Assembly: GCA_964247055.1 (NCBI GenBank)
Contig: OZ176057.1
Span: 3,782,001-3,846,000 of the forward strand
Origin: Paragordius varius
Lineage: Eukaryota > Nematomorpha
Reading direction: 5' to 3'
DNA length: 64,000 nucleotides
How positions within the stretch are numbered: position 1 is the stretch's first letter; each line of letters begins with the position of its first letter. The position numbers were made by a program, and so were the translations under genes. The notes beneath the pieces were generated by a model. That model was not told the origin of the DNA and did no database searches. It saw nothing but the letters and a program-made list of their open reading frames with translations. Shown here one piece after another: positions 50,977-63,000 of the stretch.

Positions 50977-53489
50977 TAAGGTGACCAGATTTTTTGAAGG
51001 AAAAAGCGGGACAAATCTGAGAAAGGGGGGAAAGAGGGGGCGTTATGAGGTGGGGTGGACAACCAAAAATATTTATACAAAAAATTTATTGTAGTAATTT
51101 ATTTTTAACACAAATACATGATAAATATATAAAAAATATTTAATTCCTTGGTATATTTTTTATTTGAGTGAATGCATTATTGTCATCATTTATAGTAGAA
51201 GTCTTCACAGGAATTTGTCAAATTATATTTTACAGATAAAATGGTAAAGTTTCAACATTTAAATTTGATTTTTCCGATGTCCACATCTGATTTACTGTGG
51301 AAAAAACGCGTTCAATAGCAGCGTTGGTTCCACGTAAAGATAATGCAAATTCTACAATTTTTAAAATATTGTATGGAACATAGTTTGTTTCAAAATGATG
51401 AAATATTTCTAACCATTTCTTTTCTGCTGTATTATTTTCTGTTGTCCATAATTTAAGTTTTTCATTATTAATATATTTTATAACTAATGATACTTTAGAA
51501 AAAAGATATTTTCTGAAAGGTTACTTTTTGGGAATTTTTGGGAGATGCACAAATGATTTTTGAACATCACACCAATTAAATTTTGGTTTTAATGTTATCC
51601 AATGAAAATGATCAATTTCATTAAATTGCACCGTTAGTCTTCCAATAATCTTTACAGTTTGTATGAAACATTTTTATATGAGGATATCTGGCGATTTATT
51701 AAGCCTTGTTTTTCTAAATTATTTATTATATTGCGGATGGTTAATGGTATAAAATTATTTTCTAACCGTTCTTGACATTGGAATTTTAGGTTATTAACTT
51801 CATTGGCTACTTTGATTGCCGAAATTTTGTCACCATCTATAAATTTAATAACATTTTGAAAGAGAGAAGCTTGATTAGTAAGAATTCTAACCATAAGAAT
51901 CACTTTCAAAAACCTTTTTTGAAGTTGTCGGACATTTGTCCTGTGATAAAATAAAGATTTTAAAGGATCATACATTTTTAAAATTTTTTCGATAGCTGGC
52001 ATAAAAGCTAACCAACGAGTTTCACAATATCCAAGCATTTTTTAATATTGAACTTCTGCATTTGCACAGAATTTCTTAAGCGTTTCAACGCGTACCGTGT
52101 ATATAAAAATAGGATTATACCTTAACAACTACATTTTCCACATCTAAGGGTAACAAATCAGCAGCTGTTTGAATAGCGTTGTGTGTTATATGCGCTACAC
52201 ACCCAACGTAAATAATGTTTTGATTAAGATTATCTGCTAATTACTGAAAATTATTTTTTGTTCCCCTCCTTGCTTTTCCACCGAAGTTTGTATTGGTGTT
52301 GTCAGCGCAATATGCGATAATTTTGTCTTTTAAATTATTTTTTTCTAGAATATGCATTATTAAAGTAAATATTATTTCGGAATTTTCACCGGCTAGGGAA
52401 ATTAAATCTAAAATTTTAATTTTTACTCCGGTTTCTTAATCAAAATATCTTATCAAAGTGGGAAATAATTTTGTTTCATGGTGATTTGAAGCATCAGAGT
52501 ATAGGGAAAAGAAATTAATTTTTAGCAAATCTTTTTGTATTTCAGAAAATGCATGTGGCGAAAGGACATTGCACACAATGGCTTCAGCCTTTGTACGGGC
52601 ACATGTAATTTTTTTATGGAATAACGTACAAATAACCTGTGAGGTGTAGTCCATAGATCTAAAAGAATGATTGTGATTGACGGCGTGAAAGGATAACACG
52701 CCCTCAGCTAGTGCCAAATTTTTTTCAACCTCTCCAAAAGCGGTTTTTCGAAAAAATCGCTCATTTTGTAAGATGATGCCGCCATATCTAAACATTTTTT
52801 ATGTTTCTGTGTTTCCATATGCTTTGCAATATCATGTTTGCCGCCATGTGCTAGGGTGAATTCCCCCTCGCATATAAGACATTTAACAGATGATTCATTC
52901 TTTGTTTTTTTAATAAAAGGAAAATCTTTCATTAATTCACCATTAAATTTACAACCTCTTTTTGTGCTCATATTTATAAACTACTATTAGTATAATAAAT
53001 ATTATATTACCTTAGTTTTCTGGAAAAAACGTGTAAAGTACCGATTTGTGGTATCAATTTGTCTTTTAAGCTACCGGGTATTTGGCTTTTTAATAATGTT
53101 GGCAAGTAATAAAACTAAAATATTAGTATAATAAATATTATATTACCTTAATTTTCTGGATTAAACGTGTAAGCTACCGATTTGTGGTATCAATTTGTCT
53201 TTTAATCTGGTAACTAGGCTTTTTGATAATGATGACAGTAGTAGTAGGAAGGAAAGTTTATAATCATATGATATGAATTCGAAAAAAATAAATATTTTTA
53301 ATTTAAAATAAAAAAATTTAATTTAAAATAAAAAAATTTATTTGTATTAAAAAAAATTTATTTGTTTTAAAAAATTTTTTTTTTATATAATCGTGAAAAA
53401 GCGGGACATTTTAAAAACGTAGCGGGACGCGGGACAAAGTGTGAAAAAGCGGGACTGTCCCGCCAAAAGCGGGACGTCTGGTCACCTTA
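50977..53489 (-). mobile_element. Full-length hAT transposon copy 2 with broken transposase
   Basis: 2513 bp with ends TAAGGTGACCAGA and TCTGGTCACCTTA and perfect 8-bp duplication AGCATATG at 50969-50976 and 53490-53497. The minus strand encodes a BED zinc finger from ATG 52971 (CLICEGEF...HMETQKH), overlapping in another frame the TLFHKKITCARTKAEAI and SLYSDASNHHETKLFP blocks (52795-52436), then GYCETRWLAFMPAIEKIL (52038-51652). The transposase is spread over at least three frames, so it is inactive now. It is colinear with copy 1 and very similar to it. The ends repeat AAAGCGGGAC motifs. Confidence 0.92.
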
Positions 53490-53599
53490 AGCATATGGGA
53501 TATTGTCAGCTTTTTATTTCACTCAGCTTTTCAAAATTTTGGACTCTAGAAGTTGGAAAAATCCCAATAATGCTTTGGAAAATATACATATAATTTGAG

Positions 53600-54310
53600 C
53601 CACCATAACCTTTAAACCATAGGTGCCCAACACAAATGGCTAAACGGGCCGCAGTTTTTGATTATAAAAACGAAGAGCCGCATTTGCAAAATTGGGCATT
53701 AACAAATTTTTAGGGCGTTTTAAACATGAATGAAACTATCAATTTTAACAATTTTTGCTAGTTTATTGCCAATCTGAATAAAATCAGAAAATTTATTTGA
53801 GAAAATCAATTTTAAATAGATTTGGAAACTTTTTATTTGAGATTCTCGCGTTCTACATAAATTTGGAAAGCGATGTGTTGGAAGACACATTTCGGTATAA
53901 AATTACTCCAAGATGTAATCATGCATAATAAATACTATTTATAAACTAAAATTTTATATAATTTTAATTTTCAGATCTGATATACTTGCATTTTTTGCCT
54001 CTCCTTAAATAAACCCAAAATGCGAGAATACGCGATATTAACTTCATATATTTATACTAATTTATAAAAAATAAAATACTACATTGTGTTTAATACGCAT
54101 GTATACCAGTTGTAGTCAAACCGCGGCCCTAAAAGAGCTTTTTTTATGTTCCTAAATGTATTAATTTGGTGGACTTGTTTTGAGTATGGATATCTGCAAA
54201 TGTGTGAACTATGCAATTTCTATCGGTATTATATGGTCCATGGGACCCTTAACACAAGACAAATAATTTTTGCCCTTCAAAAATTTTGGTGAGCCCCACT
54301 CATGTACAAT
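53600..54310. repeat. Decayed hAT-type repeat with GGGCCGC ends
   Basis: AGGTGCCCAACACAAATGGC and CGGGCCGCAG occur near 53617-53655; inverse-like CAAACCGCGGCCCTAAAAG near 54117-54135. A related piece is at 41110-41400 in SREK1 intron 6 (ACACAAATGGCTTCGCGGGC). No clean target duplication was found. Confidence 0.35.
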
Positions 54311-54612
54311 CACCTTTTGGATTTACCTTTAAAAATTACATATATTTAAAATTTAGCCTAATAAATAATGTCTTATGGCACTAATTGAACTCATTATCAT
54401 TTTACAAAGTTTCTTTTTTTAAAAATCCACAAACAAACATAAATTATTTCTATAGTTCAAAATATTTAAGACTGATTTCAACACTTGGATGCATGCATTC
54501 ATTTCAATCCTTCGATTCAAATTGGGCCCAGGCTTGTTTACAATTAAATATTTAAAAAACATGGAGTAAATTGAATGTTTGCATTTATATAACATTACTG
54601 AACCGAAATATA

Positions 54613-56146
54613 ATATATACCATTTTTCATGCAAAAACATCATTTTTTCAAGCAAACGCACCATTTTTTCAAGCAAACGCAACATTTTTTCAAGCAAAGG
54701 CAACAATTTTTCAAGCAAATGCAACATTTTTTCAAGCAAAGACAACATTTTTTCAAGCAAACGCAACATTTTTTCAAGCAAAGGCAACATTTTTTCAACC
54801 AAATACAACATTTTTTCATCCAAACGCAACATTTTTTCAACCAAAGACAACATTTTTTCAAGCAAAAACAACACTTTTTTTAATATTACAAAGAATTACT
54901 ATTTATTGTTAATTATAAATTATTTATTAAATTTTAAGTAAATGTAATTTATTTTTAGCGTTGAATTATGATTTTTATCGTTTTATCATCAATATTTGAT
55001 GGTAAAATTGATTTTCAAACATTTTGAATTTGCCCATAAATTGCCTTATTTATTTATATTAATTATATTTTTCTTTTACAATTTTGGTTTCGCCTAATCA
55101 AATTATTTAATTTGCACTTCAAGAGTGTCTTTGAAAGTTTAAAGTTGTCCTTCACTTCAAGTTGGTCCTTTGACTTTTTTGTTTTGTTTTTAACTTAATT
55201 AAATCGAAAATAATTTATCTATTTTATTGTTTTTAACCTATTTTCTATTATTTAACATGAATTTTAAATCGATATCATCTTTTAATCTTTGAGAAACCGT
55301 ATATTAATTTCTTAAAATAGATATTTATAACACGAAAAAAAATATATGAGTTTTCTGGGTTATTAAAAAATTTTCATTAAAAACATTAAAAGTTAATAAT
55401 TTTGTTCAATTAAAAAAATATTTTGAAACAAAAAAGTGGTTTTTCAATAAAAATTTTTATTTTTAAATGGATAAATATATAAAAAATAAAGAAAATTAGG
55501 TTAATAAATAATAATATATATTAAAAAATAAATGCAAAAATTAGGGTAAAACAAAATTTATATATTTTAAGGACCAACTTAAAGAGTTCAAGGACCAACT
55601 GGAAATGTTCAAGGACCAACTTGAAGTGTTCAAGGACACTCTTGAAGTGCAAATTAAATAATTTGATTAGGCGAAACCAAAATTGTAAAAGAAAAATATA
55701 ATTAATATAAATAAATAAGGCAATTTATGGGCAAATTCAAAATGTTTGAAAATCAATTTTACCATCAAATATTGATGATAAAACGATAAAAATCATAATT
55801 CAACGCTAAAAATAAATTACATTTACTTAAAATTTAATAAATAATTTATAATTAACAATAAATAGTAATTCTTTGTAATATTAAAAAAAGTGTTGTTTTT
55901 GCTTGAAAAAATGTTGTCTTTGGTTGAAAAAATGTTGCGTTTGGATGAAAAAATGTTGTATTTGGTTGAAAAAATGTTGCCTTTGCTTGAAAAAATGTTG
56001 CGTTTGCTTGAAAAAATGTTGTCTTTGCTTGAAAAAATGTTGCATTTGCTTGAAAAATTGTTGCCTTTGCTTGAAAAAATGTTGCGTTTGCTTGAAAAAA
56101 TGGTGCGTTTGCTTGAAAAATGATGTTTTTGCATGAAAAATGGTAT
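54613..56146. mobile_element. Giant foldback (family C): ~500-bp arms with 21-bp arrays
   Basis: The left arm 54613-55112 and right arm 55654-56146 are inverted copies that read identically wherever compared. Each arm starts ACCATTTTTCATGCAAAAAC, followed by about eleven 21-bp units (CATTTTTTCAAGCAAACGCAA type), then a ~270-bp unique stretch ending TTTTGGTTTCGCCTAATC. A family B element occupies the centre. It is flanked by TATA on each side, consistent with a TA target. ORFs with LLEKM or HFFKQ repeats are products of the 21-bp array, not genes. Confidence 0.85.
55113..55653. repeat. Family B foldback MITE, copy 2, at the centre of the palindrome
   Basis: ATTTGCACTTCAAGAGTGTC at the left and GACACTCTTGAAGTGCAAAT at the right. 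Two to four AAGGACCAACTTGAAGTGTTC-type units per side are more diverged between sides than the flanking arms. Confidence 0.8.
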
Positions 56147-57061
56147 AATTCAAAAATACTTGATGAAACTTATTCAAGGCAAAACTCATAGGTAAAAATT
56201 TAGCCAGCGTGACATGTGTGCACAAGTTAAATGTAAAAATGCAAAATATACTTTTCTAGCTATATCAATATTATTTGTGATTTTAATTAAAAAAGTAAAT
56301 TTATTTTTTGGCCTAAAATCAAATAATATATTTTGCGAAAATGTTGTAAAATAAAATGACGTCCAATTTGATACGGAACTTTTTGTCGAATAAATTTTAT
56401 TTAGATATTTCGGTTTATTTATATAATTTTATTAGGATATAAGAATAAAATCTTAAAAGAAACCGTTTCTATCAGCAGTTCTTTATAAATTTTAACTTTA
56501 AAGGGGTATCAGGTGTAAACGGCATAATTACAAAAAAGAGCCCTTGGATATTTTTTCGAAGAACGGCACAATGAATATTATTATAAATATATTTTTCAAA
56601 CCGCTTAAGATAAGAAAAATTATTACACACCTGGATTCCTGATAAATAATATTACATATAAATTTATTTGGGTGGTTATATTTTCTACATCAAAGATATT
56701 ATTGTAATTAAAATTGCGCTATTACATATTATATCATGGAAAATATAAAATTTGAAATTAAAAATTAACATATATTGTTTTCAATGATTGTGTATTACAC
56801 AGCTATAATAATTAATTAATTAAATTATGGATCATTAAAAACTATGATTTATTAAATAGAAGACAATTTAATGCATTTAAATATATTAAACAACTATTTA
56901 AAAATAATACTTTCTTTTTTGATGATATAAAACAACAATTTTCAATAAAAAAAATATTTTTGGAATACATAATCATATATTTAAATCATTTTTATTTCGA
57001 AATAATATTATTAATTTTAAATATTTCAGCAATTTTTTGCCTTAAATTAAAAACAAAAACT

Positions 57062-60000
57062 TTAAAAATTTAGGCCACGCTTAGCTGATGTATTATTATT
57101 ATTACAGGAATTTTCATTTATTATATATATTTGAGTTTCTTTTTCAACCGAAAGGTCATTCGGAATAAGTTTTAAGGCGGGTTTTTCAACATTTTGCGAA
57201 AAATTAAAATTAGCTTTAATGTCATTATTTACATTACAATGGCCCCTATTATTTAATAGGAGAGAATTTAAATTAACTTTAAATCTTTTTATACTGGGAC
57301 TTCTAATATCTAAACTATTGTTATTATGAATATTTGTGCTCATAATTGGTGATATTAAAGCTTGCAAATTTTGTTCAGTAGTGTTTGTAGACAAACGATT
57401 ATTAGAGACATAAAACAGCTGATCGGCATTAGAATTTTCTTTTTCTTTATGTAATTGAGCTTGATCCTTTATATACTGGTTAATTCGATCTAAATCCTAT
57501 AATCAGGAATAAAACATAATTTTCTGAATGTATTTTTTTATTAAATATCATAACATTTGATCTATAATTAGTTGTAAAATAAAGGTACAATCAATTTTAT
57601 TGTAAAATATTATAATTTTTGTCGTAAATATGTGTTGTATATTTCAATTTCAAAAGACAACCATACTTTTTTAACCTTAATTTATCAAACTATAATTAAT
57701 ATTAAAAATTTATAATTGATCGTATTATAAATTTAGATTTCTAAATTATACTTGAATTACATTCACATTTTAGGAAGGTAGAATTACTCTAAAACAGGGC
57801 TTGGAACCGTAACCGCATGGAACCGGAACCCGGTTACTGGGATTTTAACAAGAACCGGTTCCATTGGGCTGGAACCACCCCGATGCCGGTTTGAAAATTT
57901 CAGGAACCACCCCGGTTCTATATAATTTTTTAGTAACTAACCCGGAGTTCAGGTTCCAACCGTTCAGGAACCATCCGGTTCCACCGCCTTAACTAGTAGT
58001 TACCATATGATTTTTTTTATACGGTAAAAATTGAAATTATACAAAAAATATAAAACAAATTTTTTCATAGATCTTGATTTTTTTTTTAAATAAAACTCAT
58101 TGTTTTAATCTACAAAGTATAATTTAGAATTCTAAATTTGTAATACAATCAATTATAAATTTTCAATATTAATTAATAGTTTGATAAGGTTAAAAAGTAT
58201 GGTTGTCTTTTGAAAAAAAATTGTCTTTAAATTTTTATGTTTTGTCCGTATAATATTAATTATTAGTAAATTTTATTTTATTATTTAAATTTGATTGTAT
58301 CACTACATATTACATATTTAAAACTTCAAACTAAGCGCCTATATTATATGAGCGATACTCTCTGAATTTTGGATTCGGCTGTTCTTAAAAATATAATACA
58401 TTACAACGGATAAGATACTTGAATTACTTGGTGCAATTTTTTTTAAAGATTTTTTTAGATGCCATACTTGATTTAATTCTTATATACCATTATACTTATA
58501 CATTTTCCTATTATATTTTTTACATTTATATGATGCTACACTATATTTCTTTCACTATAAATTTGGCAATTTATGATAAATTGTTTGATTTATAATTGTT
58601 AATATTTTGGTAGTATTATTAATAATAAATATTTTGTAAGAAAATTATTTAATTAAAAGTTAGGAACCGAAAATGGAACCGGTTCTCAATGTAAAGAACC
58701 GGTTCCGGAACCGCTAAATTTATAAGGAACCAATGCGGTTCCGGTTTCAAAAATCAGGAACCGCCCGGTTCTATTTTTTTAAATTCTTGAAAACCTACGC
58801 GGTTCCGGTTCCAAGCTCTGCTATAAAACCCATTAAAATTAGAAATTGATAAGATAACTGCGTAATCTCCCAATTTGCAAAAACTGTAAAATAAAACCTT
58901 TCGTGGGCTTTTATCAAACGTATAGGTAAGAGGAGTCGTATTATTGGACATTAAATTAATCGTTTTATCATTATTGTTGAAATTAATGTTGTTTTCGCAG
59001 TTCAGAATGCGTTTAAAAGGACTCATAACATTAACGTTAGAATTAGAATTGAAATAATTTCTTTTAAGTGGGCTAACATATATAGGTAATCCTGGGATAA
59101 TTTGTTGACCCTTTACGTTATTCAAAATATTGAAGGCGCCCTCTTTCTCAGGTGATCGTGATTGTGGTGCTTTTATATTGTTGCCATCAGTATTAATTGG
59201 ATATCGTAAGGGTAATGGACTCAAAATATTATTAATATTATTGTGTATACCTTTTGTAGTTTTCTAAAAGATAGATTTACAAATAAATTAGTTTGAAAAT
59301 AAAAAATTAAATTGCATCTTCTATATATTTTAGAATAAAAACCTCAGATATAGGATCAAGATTGGCTAATCTTGTTTCATTGAATGTTTGAATGTAAGGT
59401 TTGATAATATCTACAAATACCTAAAAAAAATACCATTCAAATAAAGTAAATCGTTGTATTAATTAATTCTCAAATATTTGTTTCGTAAAAAAAAGTCACA
59501 AATAATGACATTATCCTTATTAAAAGGAAAAAAGTTTTACTCAATAATTATAAAATTGTAAATATAAAAATTACCAAATTATAAAATTTTATGATATCTC
59601 CATATGTTTTAGATTGAGATGAAACTGTTTTAGGATCCATGTTATTTGTATCTGAAGACGATAACATGACTTTTCTATAAACCTATATTATATATATAAT
59701 ACCATAAAATTCAAATTCACCATTGAACAATTCGAATTCACCCTAAAAATTTAATTATGTGTTCTCGGGAACTAATTATATAATCCATCATTAATATGAA
59801 ATATTGCGACATAGTTTATTATTTATTCTGCACCATTTAATATTACAGAATTTCTTATAAAGAAATATAAAAAAAATAAAAGTAATTTTTAATCTTAAAA
59901 ATACACATAATTTATTTTAGGGTGAATTTATATTGTTCAAGGGTCAATTTATCAAGCAAATGGTATATATGTAAAGAATTCAGATTTTTTATTAGTCATA

Positions 60001-63000
60001 TACATTTTTATTTTAAATAAATAAATATATATATACCATTTACACTTCAAGAGTGTCCTTGAACAATTCAAGTTGGTCCTTGAACAGTTCAAGTTGGTCC
60101 TTGAACAATTCAAGTTGGTCCTTGAACAATTCAAGTTGGTCCTTTAACTTTTTTGTTTTGTTTTTAACTTTTATCAATCAAATCGAAAATAATTCGTCTA
60201 TTTTATTGTTTTTAACCTTTTTTCTATTATTTAACATAAATTTTAAATCGATATCAACTTTTAATCTTTGAAAAACCGTATATCTTTATTAATTTCTCAA
60301 AATAAATTTAGATATTTATAAGATTTTAACACGAAATAAAAAAATATATAAGTTTTCTGGGTTATTAATTAAAATTTTTCATTAAAAACATTTAAATGTC
60401 AATAATTTTGTTCAATTGAAAAAAAATAGTTTTAAGAAAAAAATTGGTTTTCCAATAAAAAAATTTATTTTTAAATGAATAAATATATAATAAATAAAGA
60501 AAATTAGGTTAATAAATAATTAAATAAAAAAATAAATGCAAAAATTATGGTTAAATCAAAATTTATAAATTTTAAGGACCAACTTGAACTGTTCAAGGAC
60601 CAACTTGAATTGTTCAAGGACCAACTTGAATTGTTCAAGGACCAACTTGAACTGTTCAAGGACCAACTTGAACTGTTCAAGGAACAACTTGAATTGTTCA
60701 AGGACCAACTTGAATTGTTCAAGGACACTCTTGAAGTGTAAATGGTATATATATATATATATATATATATATTTACATGTTTATAATAAAATATTATACG
60801 TTTCAACGTAATTGTTTTTTAATTTCGATATTAATTTAATTTTTATAACTTTGATTTGTAAAAAAAATATGGATCAAAAATTATCATAAATAAAACATAT
60901 AAATAAGTATTTGTGAATTATGGATAAATTATTTTAATATAATAATTATATAAAAAAATTCTCATAACATTTTATTAATTTCCATATATAAACGACCATT
61001 TAGTATATACCATTTACAATTCAATTTCACCCTTAAACAATTCAAATTCACCCTTGAACAATTCAAAATCGCCCTTAAACAATTCAAATTCACCCTCGAA
61101 CAATTCAAATTCACCCTCAAATAAAATATATGTTTTTTAAGATTAAAAATTACCAATATTTTTATATATTTTAAAAAATAAAAATTTTGTTTTAAATTAC
61201 AATAATACTGAAAAAATAATAAACTATAACATAAACATATATTTCATATTAATAATAAGTTATATTAGTTCGAAAATACATAATCTATTTTTAGGGTGAA
61301 TTTGAATTGTTCAAAGGTGAATTTGAATTGTTCAAGGGTGAATTTGAATTGTTCGAGGGTGAATTTGAATTGTTTAAGGGTGAATTTGAACTGTAAATGG
61401 TATATTATTTCCAATTTTTCAATCAACACTAAGAGAATTATTTCGTACTATGGATTAACATTTAATAATCTACTTTCTTTAATTAAAATAAATAATATTT
61501 ATCAACAACGTAAAATCAAAAGTTAAAAAAAGTTTATTTAAATCAAAAATAATTTTTATTACCTGATGATTACTTTGGGTGCTTATTGAATGATAATGTT
61601 TAATAATATCCGCAAAAGTTACATTCATATTAAGGACCTAAAAATTTAACAAAATTATATATATGAAATATAAAAATTAATTATAAAACAATAAATTAAC
61701 ATCAATTTATATTTAAAAATAGGTGCAAGTTCAACTACTTAATTATACATATGTGAAACATAAATTGTTAATAATTACCAATTATAAAGTATATCCATTT
61801 CAATATGTATACCCATAAATCAAATTATTTGTTTATATACTACTTTTATTTAAAAATCTTAAATCTACTAAATTAATATTACATGGTTATTACTTATGTT
61901 TAAACATGAAAATATAAATTAAATATGTATTTGTTCAAACAAATATTTTATAATTTTTTTTTTATAGATAGTTGAATTACAATTTATTAAAGAATAAATC
62001 AAAGATGCCTAAAATTCAGACAAAAAAATTAATTTTGAACTTGCTATAAAATTGAATTTATATTTTCAATTTTCCAATAAGTATTTGTTTGTAAAACTAA
62101 CCTTGGCCATAACATAAATGCAACACAATATAATTTGATCAATATGCCGATCCCTGAAGAGTGCACAGCTGTTATTAACTAAAGCCCATTCAAAAGCACT
62201 CCAAGCTGACCATTGCAATAATGGGCCATTTTCATCATTAATATCCGTATTAATATCTATGGCGTTTTGATTATTAATATTACATAGGCTAACACATAAT
62301 TGTCGAATCCTTAGACTGGCTAAATGATAAACCTATACATCATTCATTTATCAAACAAAAAATATAATTTTAAACTAAAAAATAATTACAGTAAGCATTT
62401 TAATGGTTGTTTATTTCACCTCTATAGTTGGGGGCAATTTGCAACACACAGTAGTGTATGGAAAAGGTAACAAAATGTTGAATTTTTTATGTTTTTTTTT
62501 GAAACAATACTGCGTTGCAAATTGCTCTAATATACCAGTGTGAAATAAACATACATAATTTTAATAACTTTTCAAATACCTTAATTAATGTAATTTCTTT
62601 AACAGATACCTTGTAAATAAATTCTTATTTTTTTATTAAAAAAACACTTATATATCTAAAAAAACACAAACATATATAAAATTATTAAGAAAAATTATAT
62701 TATATGGGAAAATTAAATTTGAGTTTCACATGTTACTTTTTAATTAAAATAATTTTGAAATTTTATTTAAAATATATGGGCGAGATACATACCTTTCTAA
62801 AAAACAGGGCAAGAGAACCACCTTTTGTGGGTAAATCATTCATAATATCCTTAGTATCACTATTATTACTTTTATATAATGGAGTTAACATAATTTGATG
62901 ATTATCATTATTATTCGAATTAAGGTATTCAAGATTCCGGGGCGCGAAAACCTTAAAAAATGGATAAATTTTATAAAATTCGTAATTTAAAATATAGTAA

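Larger units (their letters stand above)
54482..56520. mobile_element. piggyBac-like MITE copy 3, interrupted by the palindrome
   Basis: The left part 54482-54612 (CACTTGGATGC, CCTTCGATTCAAATTGGG, AACATTACTGAACCGAAAT) resumes after 56147 with ATTCAAAAATACTTGATGAA and GACATGTGTG, as in the uninterrupted copies. The right end is degenerate. Confidence 0.65.

Noticed and set aside
54419-56225. ORFs encoding repeated LLEKM, HFFKQ, CCLCLKK and IFSSK heptads
   Set aside because: The 21-bp DNA repeat is a multiple of three, so all frames stay open on both strands. They mirror each other in the two palindrome arms and have no independent coding signs.
60547-60741. CRISPR-like array (regular repeats)
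   Set aside because: The 21-bp units are contiguous, without unique spacers, in a eukaryotic genome, and are mirrored at the other end of a MITE.
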